64,000 bases of DNA from Streptomyces sp. yr375 (GCF_900110755.1 NZ_FOFF01000048.1:1-64000), one strand, 5' to 3'. Positions 1 through 7,712 are shown, numbered from the stretch's first letter. Notes: generated by a model not told the origin, from the sequence alone. A program made the numbers and translations.

Positions 1-248
1 TGCCCGCCCCGCAGATTCGGACGCACCGACCGCAGCAACAGGCCCGCCGCCCCGATCAGCAGCGCCATCCCCACCCCGCCCGCCACACAGGCAGGCACGT
101 TCAGCGGCAGGTCACGGGCAACCGTCCACGCGCCGGCCAGGACCGCGCCGACGAACGCCAGCAACAACCCCGTCTTGGTGTCCGTCCGCGCGATCTCCGC
201 CTTCACCTCAGCGTGCGCCGCCGTCAGCTTCTGCGTCGGGGTACTCAT
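1..248 (-). CDS. Pycsar-effector-like two-TM protein (DUF5706 type), C-terminus outside the window
   Basis: The first 82 residues are visible and run off the left edge. They begin MSTPTQKLTAAHAEVKAEIA, then an RTDTKTGLLLAF stretch, two hydrophobic segments (about residues 29-43 and 50-70) and VRPNL. This is the pattern of the small membrane proteins annotated as Pycsar system effector family, common in Streptomyces integrative elements. Known Pycsar TM effectors damage the membrane when a cyclase makes cCMP or cUMP, but no cyclase is visible here, so a defence role is inference. The ATG overlaps the stop of the upstream DUF6284 gene (ATGA), so the two are translationally coupled. Confidence 0.7.
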   Translation of the reverse strand, partial: MSTPTQKLTAAHAEVKAEIARTDTKTGLLLAFVGAVLAGAWTVARDLPLNVPACVAGGVGMALLIGAAGLLLRSVRPNLRGG

Positions 249-514
249 GCCGCACCGCCGGGCAGCATCGCGGCGGCCGGGCCGTTGGCCAGGTCCCGAC
301 GGGCGGCCAGCACCCGGTTGCGGGCCCGGCGGATGCGGCGGGCGTCGAGCTCGTTCGCGGGGCGGTCCATGGCCGTGATCTGCGCGTCGAGCAGGTCGAC
401 CTCCGCCGCGATGACGGGGGACTCCAGCTCGATCGCGTCCAACTCGGTGTCCGTCGGCTCGATCCAGTCGGCGAACGCCGTAACAGCGTCCTGAACAGTC
501 ACGATGGGGTTCAT
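245..514 (-). CDS. DUF6284 family protein, 89 aa
   Basis: Small, charged, mostly helical protein with no signal peptide or membrane segment. Its length and its core (acidic N-terminal half, then a Arg-rich ANELDARRIRRARNRVLAARR stretch, given here only as residues about 53-73) match the DUF6284 proteins that recur in AICE accessory regions of Streptomyces. The ATG is preceded by a GAGAGGAA ribosome site. It overlaps the membrane protein downstream by 4 bp. The function of DUF6284 is not known; operon position beside a Pycsar-like effector and AICE regulators suggests a mobile-element housekeeping or defence role. Confidence 0.75.
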   Translation of the reverse strand: MNPIVTVQDAVTAFADWIEPTDTELDAIELESPVIAAEVDLLDAQITAMDRPANELDARRIRRARNRVLAARRDLANGPAAAMLPGGAA

Positions 515-646
515 AGGGTCGTGGTTCCTCTCACAGGGTTGAACGGCCCGACAGCGGCCCCGGGTCTAGCCACCCGGGGCCGCGCGCCGTTAAAGGGAAG
601 AGCCGCACAGGACATGCGGTGCGACCGCGAAAGCAGCGGTCGGAGT

Positions 647-695
647 GCCCCGGGCGGGATTCGATCCCGCGCCCTTCACGGCTCGATGCCGGGGC
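647..695 (-). other. Miniature tRNA-like fold (acceptor plus T arm)
   Basis: On the minus strand GCCCCGG pairs perfectly with CCGGGGC (7 bp, acceptor-like) and is followed by an A in the discriminator place. Inside lies a 5-bp T-arm-like hairpin GCGGG-ATCGAAT-CCCGC. Only 18 nt separate the 5' acceptor strand from the T arm, so no D arm and no normal anticodon arm can form. It may be a tRNA-like RNA, a processing signal or a tRNA remnant. It lies in the 537-bp gap between the divergent DUF6284 and gntR genes. Confidence 0.4.
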
Positions 696-876
696 TGAGG
701 TCATGCGGTGGTGCAGGTGTCTCCCTTCGGGAACACGAGCTCCCGTTTGTAGGCGTATGGAGACGTTGGCCTTTCGGCCTAGCCATCCGGTTGACCAGGG
801 ATCCGGTGCCCTCGGTCCGCTCTGTCCCGGACCCCTTTCGGAGCAGCCCAGAGAAGGCCCCTCCTGCCGCTCCGCT

Positions 877-886
877 GAACTAGTTC
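877..886. promoter_or_regulatory. GntR operator-like palindrome 1 (GAACTAGTTC)
   Basis: Perfect 10-bp palindrome, first of three upstream of the gntR gene. The ACTAGT core resembles GntR-family half-site arrangements. It could also act on the divergent DUF6284 operon. Confidence 0.6.
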
Positions 887-934
887 TGCGGTGCGATGTG
901 ACGATTAAGGCACGCTCTGGAGTGGGTGTCAACA

Positions 935-944
935 GAACTAGTTC
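935..944. promoter_or_regulatory. GntR operator-like palindrome 2 (GAACTAGTTC)
   Basis: Exact second copy of the palindrome, 58 bp from the first and embedded in CAGAACTAGTTCAG. Confidence 0.6.
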
Positions 945-997
945 AGAAGCTCCGAGATTCGCTCGGGCGATCGCGAAGCGGCCCGGCTATCCTTATA

Positions 998-1007
998 GGA
1001 CTAGTTC
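998..1007. promoter_or_regulatory. GntR operator-like palindrome 3 (GGACTAGTTC), near the gntR promoter
   Basis: One mismatch from the other two, followed by TGT. It lies 45 bp before the gntR ATG, next to a possible -10 TATCCT at 989-994, so a bound repressor would cover the transcription start. This fits autorepression. Confidence 0.6.
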
Positions 1008-1051
1008 TGTAAGACTGGGGGCGTGTGAGTCACACATCAAGGGAGTCAGGC

Positions 1052-1828
1052 ATGGAGGAGACCAAGGTTCCGAAGGTCCAGCGGCTTGCCGCTGAGCTTC
1101 GGGCGAAGATTCGGGAGGGGGTCTACCCCCCGGGTTCTGCGCTGCCCAAGGTTCGGGAGCTTCAGGAATCCGAAGGTGTCGCCTACCAGACCGCGCGCGA
1201 TGTGTACCGGGTGCTGGAAGACGAGGGCCTGATCATTTCCCGCAGGGGTGAAGGCACGTTCGTCTCCCCTATCCTCGGGAAGATCCACCGGGACGGGACC
1301 GGCCGCTACATCAAGTCGGCTCGGGAAGAAGCCGGCGCGCGAGGCGCGTTCGCGGCCGAGATTGCCAGGCTCGGGATGACGTCGAACGCGTCAACCGTGA
1401 TCAGCCGGGAGCGACCACCGAAGCGAGTTGCTCAGATTCTGGGCATCCATCACGCTGCAAAGGCACTGGTCAGGGCGCGGGTCATGCGTGCTGATGCCAC
1501 CGTCGTGCAGGTGGCTACCTCGTACTTCCCTGGTGACGTGGCGTTCGATACGCAGCTTGAGCAGCAGGACACCGGGGACGGCGGAAGCAAGTCTCGTCTT
1601 GCTGAGCTCGGGTACCAGCAGACCCGTATCCGGGAGTCCGTGGATGTACGGCCTCCGAGCAAGGAAGAAGCCGAAGCGCTTGGCGTCTCAGCCGACAGGC
1701 TGGTCTACGAGATCACCCATGTCGGCCTGACCGAGAGCGGCAGGGCCGTGGAAGTCTGCGTCCACGTCATGCCCATCACCCTCTGGTCGCTCAGCTATGA
1801 GTGGCCCATTGACCAGCCCGCCGTCTGA
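1052..1828 (+). CDS. GntR-family regulator with UTRA domain (AICE-type)
   Basis: 258 aa. Residues about 5-72 form a GntR winged helix (LRAKIREGVYPPGSALP, then SEGVAYQTARDVYRVLEDEG and RRGEGTFVSP). Residues about 90-245 form a UTRA effector-binding domain ending in the family pattern SGRAVEVCVHV. An in-frame GTG exists at 1025, but the ATG at 1052 has GGGAG at good spacing. Such regulators (KorSA-like) typically repress transfer genes of Streptomyces integrative elements and their own gene; the three GAACTAGTTC-type sites upstream are the likely operators. A UTRA-only paralogue follows 14 bp downstream, probably in the same transcript. The ligand is unknown. Confidence 0.9.
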   Translation: MEETKVPKVQRLAAELRAKIREGVYPPGSALPKVRELQESEGVAYQTARDVYRVLEDEGLIISRRGEGTFVSPILGKIHRDGTGRYIKSAREEAGARGAFAAEIARLGMTSNASTVISRERPPKRVAQILGIHHAAKALVRARVMRADATVVQVATSYFPGDVAFDTQLEQQDTGDGGSKSRLAELGYQQTRIRESVDVRPPSKEEAEALGVSADRLVYEITHVGLTESGRAVEVCVHVMPITLWSLSYEWPIDQPAV

Positions 1829-1842
1829 GAGGAAAGACCGAA

Positions 1843-2391
1843 GTGAGCAGCAACACCGCCATCGTCCGCGACGCCACGGAGCGCTACCGCACGGCGCGTC
1901 GCGAGGCCGGCGAAAGCCGTGGGGCCTTCGAGACCGAGATCAAGCGACTCGGGGGGACTCCCCGCGTGGAAACCGCGATCCGTCGCGACACCGCGCCCTC
2001 TCAGGTCGCCGAACTTCTCGGCATCGAGAGCACTGACCAGACCGTGATCCGTGCCAGGCACATGTACGACGGTGACCGCCTGGTCCAGCTTGCCGACTCG
2101 TACGTCCCTGTCGACGTGGCAGAGGCCGCAAGCATCGAGAACCCTGACCCCGGTCTTGGCGGCATCATCAGCCGGATGCGTGACGCGGGATACGAGCAGA
2201 CCGAAGCGATCGAGGAGATCACGCTGTATGCGGCGACCTCGGTCGAAGCAGAGGCGTTCGGGGTCGAGGTCGGCAGCAACCTGCTTCAGATCACGCACAC
2301 CGGTTACACGAAGACCGGTCGCGCCGTTGAGGTCACCGTTCACCGCCCCAGCCCCGGTTGGGTTCTGCGCTACAGCCCGCCCATCAGCTAA
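1843..2391 (+). CDS. Stand-alone UTRA-domain protein, paralogue of the upstream GntR lacking the DNA-binding domain
   Basis: 182 aa, GTG start with GAGAGGAAAG upstream. It aligns over its whole length with the UTRA half of the preceding GntR protein: RYRTARREAGESRGAFETEI against RYIKSAREEAGARGAFAAEI, then VAELLGI, ARHM, GYEQT and GRAVEVTVH. There is no winged helix and no room for one before the start codon. It reads as a duplication that kept only the sensor domain. It could heterodimerise with the GntR protein and modulate operator binding, or soak up its ligand; neither is shown. A strong hairpin terminator follows 17 bp after the stop. Confidence 0.75.
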   Translation: MSSNTAIVRDATERYRTARREAGESRGAFETEIKRLGGTPRVETAIRRDTAPSQVAELLGIESTDQTVIRARHMYDGDRLVQLADSYVPVDVAEAASIENPDPGLGGIISRMRDAGYEQTEAIEEITLYAATSVEAEAFGVEVGSNLLQITHTGYTKTGRAVEVTVHRPSPGWVLRYSPPIS

Positions 2392-2407
2392 TCCCTGCAA
2401 GTATCGC

Positions 2408-2439
2408 CGGCCCGCACCGAACGCGAACGGTGCGGGCCG
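2408..2439 (+). terminator. Hairpin terminator after the gntR-UTRA pair
   Basis: 12-bp perfect stem CGGCCCGCACCG / CGGTGCGGGCCG with an 8-nt loop. A related hairpin follows the UTRA remnant at 4109-4140. Confidence 0.8.
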
Positions 2440-2467
2440 TCGCGTTCCGGGTATCGCTGTCAGTGGG

Positions 2468-3667
2468 ATGCGTGAGACTGTCCAAGTGTTCATCGGTATT
2501 CTCATCGCGCTTTCCCCATGGTTGGTCGCAATTGGGATGGTTCTGTTCTTCATTCCTGGACCGGCTCAGCGCTGGGGAGTGGCGTCCTTGGAGCGTTTCG
2601 AGCGACTGCGCGCAGACACGGGGGTGCGTCGAGCTGCTCCGCTTCTGACGCAGATACTGCTACTGCCAACTCGAACACAAGATCGGGTCGGCGGCCATGG
2701 ATTGGCCCCTCAGTACGTTGTGCGGTGGTGGCGCGCTCGGCCTCTGGCCGCACCAATCAACACACTCCGGTTCGTCTTGCTGCTCGTAGTCGTGGGACAC
2801 GTCGACGACATAGCAGACTGGGAGCAGTTGCGGATGAGCGCAGATCCCGGACCGCAGCCCGGCCTGGTGCAGGCACTGCTCAGCAGCATCGTGGCTGTGC
2901 CGGCGTCGGTGCGCTCCTGGGACTTTTCCGCGATCGACAGAGGGACGGGGATTCTCATCTGGGCCCTGATCCTGATCGCTGAAGTGCGATTCATCAAACG
3001 CACGAACCTGACCAGCTCTGGTCACCGCTGGACGCTTGCGGCCTATGACCTGGAGGCCCTCGACGAGGACTCGGAGAAGACGAGTGCGCGAATGGAGGAC
3101 CGGCGCTGCTGGCCTGTTGTTGCACTGCTGACGGTCGCAGCCCAGTGCGCCACGGTTCTCCGCCGCTGGGAGGAAACCCAGCCGGATTGCAAGATCCCGC
3201 GAATTTCCATGCAGCCGGTTGAACGTGTCATCTGGAGGGCTCACCGTACCCGCCGTGGCAGAGCCAGACGGCACAACGAGCGGCAGTTCAAAGCACATGC
3301 CGCACTGGTAGTGGGTGCGCTACGAAGGGCCGAAGCACGGCAGGACTCCGAGCCGGGCCCCGCCCTTGAAGACCTCATCGTGATGCTGCTGACCATCGCC
3401 GAACGCTACGCCGAGGGTCGCATCGACGACCTTCTCGATGCAGATCAACTCGCCGGTGTGGCTCCGGCCGCGCCGAGGGAGCGATTGCGGGCGCTGGTGG
3501 TGGGGGTCTTGGTCGTGGTGACCATGGCTGGTGCTGCTGTCCTCGGGTTGCCCGACGCTGCACTCGGCCCCTTGCTGCCGGTAGTGGTGCTCTTTGTTGC
3601 GGTCGTCTTCAACCGTGGTCGGATACCAACTGCGGGGCAGCTCAACGATTTGATCATCCCTCGGTGA
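2468..3667 (+). CDS. Unrecognised multi-pass membrane protein of the integrative element
   Basis: 399 aa from the ATG at 2468. The reading frame stays open for 400 bp upstream, but that part overlaps the UTRA gene and is its shadow. Hydrophobic segments lie near residues 8-30, 99-115, 158-176 and 217-233, and there is a pair near the C-terminus (about 337-380) separated by a short turn. Between them are Arg/Glu-rich cytoplasmic-looking stretches. No family motif is recognised. It is the last gene before the tRNA-Arg attachment fragment, a common place for element-specific cargo. No good ribosome site precedes the ATG, so the exact start is uncertain. Confidence 0.6.
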   Translation: MRETVQVFIGILIALSPWLVAIGMVLFFIPGPAQRWGVASLERFERLRADTGVRRAAPLLTQILLLPTRTQDRVGGHGLAPQYVVRWWRARPLAAPINTLRFVLLLVVVGHVDDIADWEQLRMSADPGPQPGLVQALLSSIVAVPASVRSWDFSAIDRGTGILIWALILIAEVRFIKRTNLTSSGHRWTLAAYDLEALDEDSEKTSARMEDRRCWPVVALLTVAAQCATVLRRWEETQPDCKIPRISMQPVERVIWRAHRTRRGRARRHNERQFKAHAALVVGALRRAEARQDSEPGPALEDLIVMLLTIAERYAEGRIDDLLDADQLAGVAPAAPRERLRALVVGVLVVVTMAGAAVLGLPDAALGPLLPVVVLFVAVVFNRGRIPTAGQLNDLIIPR

Positions 3668-3774
3668 GGTAGGAGCGGCCATGAGGCAGACCCAACCGCT
3701 CACCATGTAGGACACGTCTTAAGAAGCCGATACAGCGGCCAACCCTGCTTGACCAGCGAAAAGCGGATGACACC

Positions 3775-3798
3775 CTGACATCAACGCCTGACATCAAC
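3775..3798 (+). repeat. Pair of 13-bp direct repeats, left of the tRNA-Arg att core
   Basis: CTGACATCAAC occurs at 3775-3785 and 3788-3798 (13-bp period). A matching pair lies on the other side of the att core at 3985-4008. Paired short direct repeats flanking a tRNA att core are what tyrosine-integrase arm sites look like. Confidence 0.6.
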
Positions 3799-3903
3799 AG
3801 CCACGTACACTGGCACACATCGGTGGACCGACACCGGTCCACGATCGTGGATCGACGGCGCTCAACCGCTGGTCATGGGTGGCGTGCATCCGGGTGAACG
3901 CGC

Positions 3904-3953
3904 CTACGGATCAGAAGGTTGCAGGTTCGAATCCTGCCGAGTGCACACAGGTC
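3904..3953 (+). other. Attachment-site remnant: 3' half of tRNA-Arg(ACG)
   Basis: The sequence runs from the anticodon loop (CTACGGA, anticodon ACG) through the T arm (GCAGG-TTCGAAT-CCTGC) to the acceptor 3' strand CGAGTGC plus ACA. The 5' half of the tRNA is missing, so it is not a functional tRNA. The same 50 nt occur in inverted orientation at 62065-62114. Shared 3' tRNA segments are the classical att cores left by AICE integration. Confidence 0.85.
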
Positions 3954-3954
3954 G

Positions 3955-3985
3955 GAGGCCCCTTGGGATGATCCCAAGGGGCCTC
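3955..3985 (+). terminator. Hairpin terminator after the tRNA-Arg fragment
   Basis: 12-bp or longer perfect stem, GAGGCCCCTTGG / CCAAGGGGCCTC, immediately after the tRNA 3' end. It is probably the former tRNA terminator carried with the att site. Confidence 0.75.
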
Positions 3986-4008
3986 TGACATCAACCTCTG
4001 GCATCAGC
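3985..4008 (+). repeat. Pair of 13-bp direct repeats, right of the tRNA-Arg att core
   Basis: CTGACATCAAC at 3985-3995 and a degenerate copy CTGGCATCAGC at 3998-4008, with the same 13-bp period as the pair at 3775-3798. Confidence 0.5.
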
Positions 4009-4059
4009 CCGCGAAGCGGATGTTGGGGGGGGAGCCCTGCTGCCGACTCTCGACAGAGC

Positions 4060-4099
4060 AGGGTGGGTGCTGCGCTACAGCACGCCCATCAGCTTGACC
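4060..4099 (+). pseudogene. 3' tail of a second gntR/UTRA gene
   Basis: This stretch encodes GWVLRYSTPIS, nearly the last residues of the UTRA protein that ends at 2391 (GWVLRYSPPIS). It is followed, as there, by a hairpin with ACGGCCCGCA in its stem. The rest of the gene is gone. It marks the end of another, mostly deleted element of the same type between the two tRNA fragments. Confidence 0.65.
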
Positions 4100-4108
4100 A
4101 AACGCGAT

Positions 4109-4140
4109 CGACGGCCCGCATTGACCAATGCGGGCCGTCG
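4109..4140 (+). terminator. Hairpin terminator after the UTRA remnant
   Basis: 15-bp perfect stem CGACGGCCCGCATTG / CAATGCGGGCCGTCG with a 2-nt gap at the tip. Homologous in place and stem core to the one at 2408-2439. Confidence 0.75.
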
Positions 4141-4284
4141 GCGTTTCCACTCCGCTCGGCACAGATCGTTGTCCTGGTCTTTGTCCAGTGCGCTGACGGA
4201 CGCCACCGTTCACCGCCGTACGCGCACCCTCTCTAACCTGCCCCGTGAACCCCCACGGACGCCTGTGAACGGCCGCGCGGACAG

Positions 4285-4338
4285 TTGGAAAGCGTGTTGG
4301 GGGCAACCCCTCACGAGTTCGAATCTCGTATCCTCCGC
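4285..4338 (+). other. Attachment-site remnant A: 3' half of tRNA-Ser(GGA)
   Basis: Begins in the anticodon loop (TTGGAAA, anticodon GGA) and runs through the long variable arm (GTTGGGGGCAACCCCTC), the T arm (ACGAG-TTCGAAT-CTCGT) and the acceptor strand ATCCTCC. The 5' half is absent and the preceding bases cannot form the anticodon stem. An identical 54-bp copy lies at 12412-12465 in the same orientation. The two bound an 8.1-kb segment. Confidence 0.85.
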
Positions 4339-4356
4339 AGTCGCCTGAACAGGCGA

Positions 4357-4396
4357 AACGAAGCGCCGGGCCACGATTGTGGCCCGGCGCTTCGTT
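4357..4396 (+). terminator. Hairpin terminator after tRNA-Ser remnant A
   Basis: 18-bp perfect stem AACGAAGCGCCGGGCCAC / GTGGCCCGGCGCTTCGTT with loop GATT. It is followed by GTGCGTCGGTTG, which also follows the terminator behind remnant B. Confidence 0.8.
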
Positions 4397-4403
4397 GTGC
4401 GTC

Positions 4404-4421
4404 GGTTGCAGTTTTGGTTGC
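4404..4421 (+). repeat. Putative integrase arm repeat (GGTTGC-N6-GGTTGC), copy 1
   Basis: GGTTGCAGTTTTGGTTGC. An identical 18-mer lies at 12297-12314 and a spacer variant at 16577-16594, each near an element border. Confidence 0.55.
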
Positions 4422-4628
4422 GCTTATAAGCGACATTGAGAATATTTCGACGAACAGGCGGGCGCACGCCCCCGCGACTCCCGGCGAGCAGTCGGCACCA
4501 ACCTGCGCTGCGGAGGGCCTACGGAACTTGGCGGTAGTCGCGGCCGTCGGCGGCGACTGGGAGGAGTTCGCCTCGCCGGACGCCCTGGCAGCCTTCGCCG
4601 ACGTCGCTCCCGCGCCCCGCGCCTCGTG

Positions 4629-6834
4629 TCACGGCCTCGGCTCAGCTCCGACCTCGCCGGAAAGGTTCCATGTCGAGGCCAGCCAGGTCAGGTCGGCTCC
4701 GGCCTGGCGGCGGGTCGCCAGCTCGTGCGAGAACAGCTCCTCGGTCTTCGTCAGCACCAGTGTGTAGGGGCGTCCCTGCCGCCTGGTCCGATGGTCTACG
4801 GGCAGCTCGGCCGTGTCGATCCTGCTGTGCACGTGCCGCCGCCCGTCCTTCGCCAGCGGCCACTCCAGCGTCTGCCGCGAACGGGAGCCGAGGAACGCGC
4901 CCAGGGTGCCGCACAGCTCACAGCCGCACCCGGTCCACGCCACCGACCAGTCATCCGCGGCGCCCGTCGCACGAGCGCGCCGAGCCGGTCCCCGCACTCC
5001 TGTGCCACCGCTCCGAGCCCCGCCGCCCGGGGCTCGCCCTCCGTCTGTTCCCGCGCCGCGTGGCGCAGCATCGGCAGCAGGCACTAGAGGACCGTGTCCG
5101 GGAAGGAACGCAACGCTGCCATGATCCGGCCGCGCATCTTCGCGTCGGCCGCTTCCAGAACTCGCAGCAGCGGCAGGCTCAGCCGTTCCAACCGCGCGCG
5201 GCGGATCTCGGCCGGCCCGGTTTCGGCCCACAGCCGTAGCTCACCGTCCACCTGGGCCCAGGCCCCGGTCGACAGCAGCTGCGCCACCTCCGCACTCCGG
5301 GCGGAGCTCAGCGCCGCGCACAGCCGGGGAAGCCGCTCGGTCCAGTCGTACCGGTGTTCCTCGAAGCGGTTCCGCGCGCCGCCGAACCAGCCCTCGGTGA
5401 CCTGGCCCAGCCACGGGAAGCCGTACCGCTTCGCCACCGCGGCCAGGTCGTCCGCGTGTTGCGGAGTGAGCGCGTCGATCCCGAACGGCTCAAGGAGCAT
5501 CGCGGCGGTCCCGGGCGCCTGCAGGCCCTCGGCCACCCGCAGCGCGCTCCCCAGCTGCTCGGGCTGTACGCCACTGCCCTTCCAGAACGGCGCGAGGGAC
5601 TCAGCTGCGGCGCGTGCGCCGTCCCGGTCGCCCTTGTTGATACGGGCCTGCAGTTCCTCGAGTGCCCACCGCGATCCGGCCTCGCCGCGCGCTGCGAAGG
5701 CCCGCTCTCGTGGCCACACCACGACCGCGGCCCGCCGGTACCAGCGGTCCAGCGTGTTGCCGTAGTTGCCCATGTAGCCCTCGTACTGGGAGTCATAGGG
5801 CTTCAGGTCCGCACTCGGGGTACTGGCGCAGCTCTCGTAGTCGCGGACGTACAGCGAGATCTGCTCGCCGTCGGCGCCGTCCGGACCGGTCCACCAGCCG
5901 AGGGTGATCTCGTCGTCGATCAGCTCGCCGAGCTCGTAGTCCTCGTCGGAACCCGCGCCGTCGACCCCGGCTGCTCCCTCTCCCTCGTCGTCCTCCTCGT
6001 CGTCGTAGCCGTAGTCGTCCCAGGGGTCGTACACGGCCGGAGTGGCGTCCCAGGTCTCCTTCACCTCGGCGAGGGCGAGTACCGCCTCGCACCCCCTTGG
6101 TCGGCCGCGGCGCGCAGCAGCGCGGCACGCTCCGCGTCGGCGCCCTTGAGCCGGTCCCAGCCGAGAGCCCGCTGCGTGTACTCGTGATCGAGCAGGTACA
6201 CGAGACGACGGGGCGGATCGAGGTGCCGGCCGCCGTAGCGCGGCCTGGCCGGTGCGTCGAAGTGTTGCTCCAGGCAGTGCGCCATGTCGTCGAGCGGGCC
6301 GGACTCCTGCTCCGGGGCCCCTCGCTCGGCCAGCAGGTTGAACGTGAGGGTCACCCGGTAGCCGCTCCTGACCGGTGTCACCTCATGCGGGCAGTCGGCG
6401 TAGAAGGCCACCAGGCTCAGCTCTGTCTTCGACGCACGGTAGGTCCGGCTCTGCCCTGCGTGCCCGATGACCAGCTCGCCGCCGGTGTGTGCCGAGGGCA
6501 GCGACAGCACCAGCGTGCCCACCATGGCGTCGTCCTTCTCCGAGTCCTGGTGGGGGAGAAGAACTGCCCTTTGCCGTACACGAGGAGCGCGTGCGGCTCG
6601 GCCCGCAGCCGGGTCGACGCCGGTAGCCCGAGCTCGTCGCGGAAGTGCTCCAGCGCGCCGTCGAGCAATGTCGGCCAGGCCGGGCCGCCCAGCGTGACCT
6701 GGTCCGGCGGGATCTGCCAGGTGTCCCGCACGCTGCTGTCGCTCAGGGTGTCCTCCCCCCCCCCGGCCGAACAGTGCCGGGCGGGCCACCGCGATCAGCT
6801 TCTTCAGCAGCGGGACCCCGGGTGACCGTCTCAC
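4629..6834 (-). pseudogene. Broken 2OG-Fe(II) oxygenase family gene with long C-terminal region
   Basis: Read with frame changes, the minus strand encodes one protein of about 730 aa. It contains a LLKKLIAVARPALFGRG start, DTWQIPPDQVTLGG, a dioxygenase core (DSEKDDAMVGTLVLSLPS, GGELVIGH, VAFYADCPHEVTPV with the iron-binding His, YRVTLTFNL), then VKETWDATPAVYDPWDD, a helical region, and DDWSVAWTGCGCELC to TWNLSGE. At least five frame breaks separate these parts. Several fall in homopolymers: C10 near 6757-6766, GGGGG near 6550 and CCCCC near 6091-6096; others lie near 5083 and 4965. This is either a decayed gene or an assembly with homopolymer errors. The start at 6834 (GTG) is a guess. Confidence 0.7.
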
Positions 6835-6983
6835 CCGTATGGGAAACGCCTTCCCCGGCACGGAGGACGGGCGGCCGGGAACAGCCGGTTCGGGCCCGCG
6901 TGCCCACGCGCGTCCCCCTCCGGAGACAACGGGAACAGCCAGTACCCGCACCTGGCACCCCGGCGTTGCGGAACAATGGCCCC

Positions 6984-7712
6984 GTGTACGACGACGATGC
7001 GCAACTGCTCTCCCAGGTACGGTCGTTGCGGGAGAAAGGCAGCGGACCCAAGCAGATCGCGCGGGCCCTCGGACTGAAGCCGGCCCGGGCGAGCGCGCTG
7101 GTGCGCCAGGTGGCCCACGAACAGCAGAGCACGGCCGCGCCGACCGAGCGCCCGGTGGTGGGGTGCTGGGTGAGCGCCGGCTGGAGCACCGACCTGGAGC
7201 TGTCCGCGGCCCCCGACTGGGCGCGCGCGGACGACGAAGGCTCCGGGAATCCCGAGGCCGCCGGTTTCGCCCAGATCCTGATCGCCCGCCAGGAGCGGGC
7301 CAGCCGGGTCACCCTCTGCGGGTTCCTGGTCGACGTCTACTGCCTCGGCGTCAAGGACACCGTCGGCCCACAGGTGATGGGCGGAGGATCACTGGACGCC
7401 TTCGTACGCGACTACTACCGGGCGTTCGACCAACCTCCGCTGCGGATCGGCCTGGAGCAGGCGCAGAGCATCGTGCACGGTGGTGTGGCCTATGCCCGCG
7501 CCCTCGGCTTCGAGCCCGCGCCGGACTTCGCACAGGCCGCCGTACATCTCGGCGAGCCCGGCCCGGCCGCCCCGCGGATCGGCTTCGGCCGCCAGGGGAT
7601 GCCGTTCTACATCAACGGCCCACGCGACGACGCCCAGAAGATCGTACGCACGCTGGAGCGCACCTGCGGCGCGGGCAACTACCACTACGTCCTGGGGACG
7701 AGGCCCCTGTGA
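6984..7712 (+). CDS. HTH-domain protein of unknown role, first gene of a coupled pair
   Basis: 242 aa, GTG start. Residues about 9-45 (SQVRSLREKGSGPKQIARAL, then GLKPARASALVRQV) form a helix-turn-helix like those of transcription regulators. The remaining 190 residues are a globular domain with AGFAQILIARQ, CGFLVDVYCLGVKDT and, at the end, FYINGPRDDAQKIVRTLE and GNYHYVLG. This larger domain was not assigned to a named family. The stop overlaps the GTG of the next gene (GTGA), so the helicase-associated protein is co-translated. Divergent to the broken 2OG-oxygenase gene. Confidence 0.7.
   Translation: MYDDDAQLLSQVRSLREKGSGPKQIARALGLKPARASALVRQVAHEQQSTAAPTERPVVGCWVSAGWSTDLELSAAPDWARADDEGSGNPEAAGFAQILIARQERASRVTLCGFLVDVYCLGVKDTVGPQVMGGGSLDAFVRDYYRAFDQPPLRIGLEQAQSIVHGGVAYARALGFEPAPDFAQAAVHLGEPGPAAPRIGFGRQGMPFYINGPRDDAQKIVRTLERTCGAGNYHYVLGTRPL

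Noticed and set aside
2051..2467. Longer N-terminus for the 2468-3667 membrane protein
   Set aside because: It overlaps the well-supported UTRA gene in another frame and crosses its terminator.
3679..3708. 9-codon ORF (MRQTQPLTM) with ribosome site after the membrane protein
   Set aside because: Too short to support; probably the relic of a gene start deleted on integration.
4285..4338. Functional tRNA-Ser(GGA)
   Set aside because: Only the 3' half is present and the preceding bases cannot form the anticodon, D or acceptor stems. The same holds for 12412-12465, 3904-3953 and 62065-62114.
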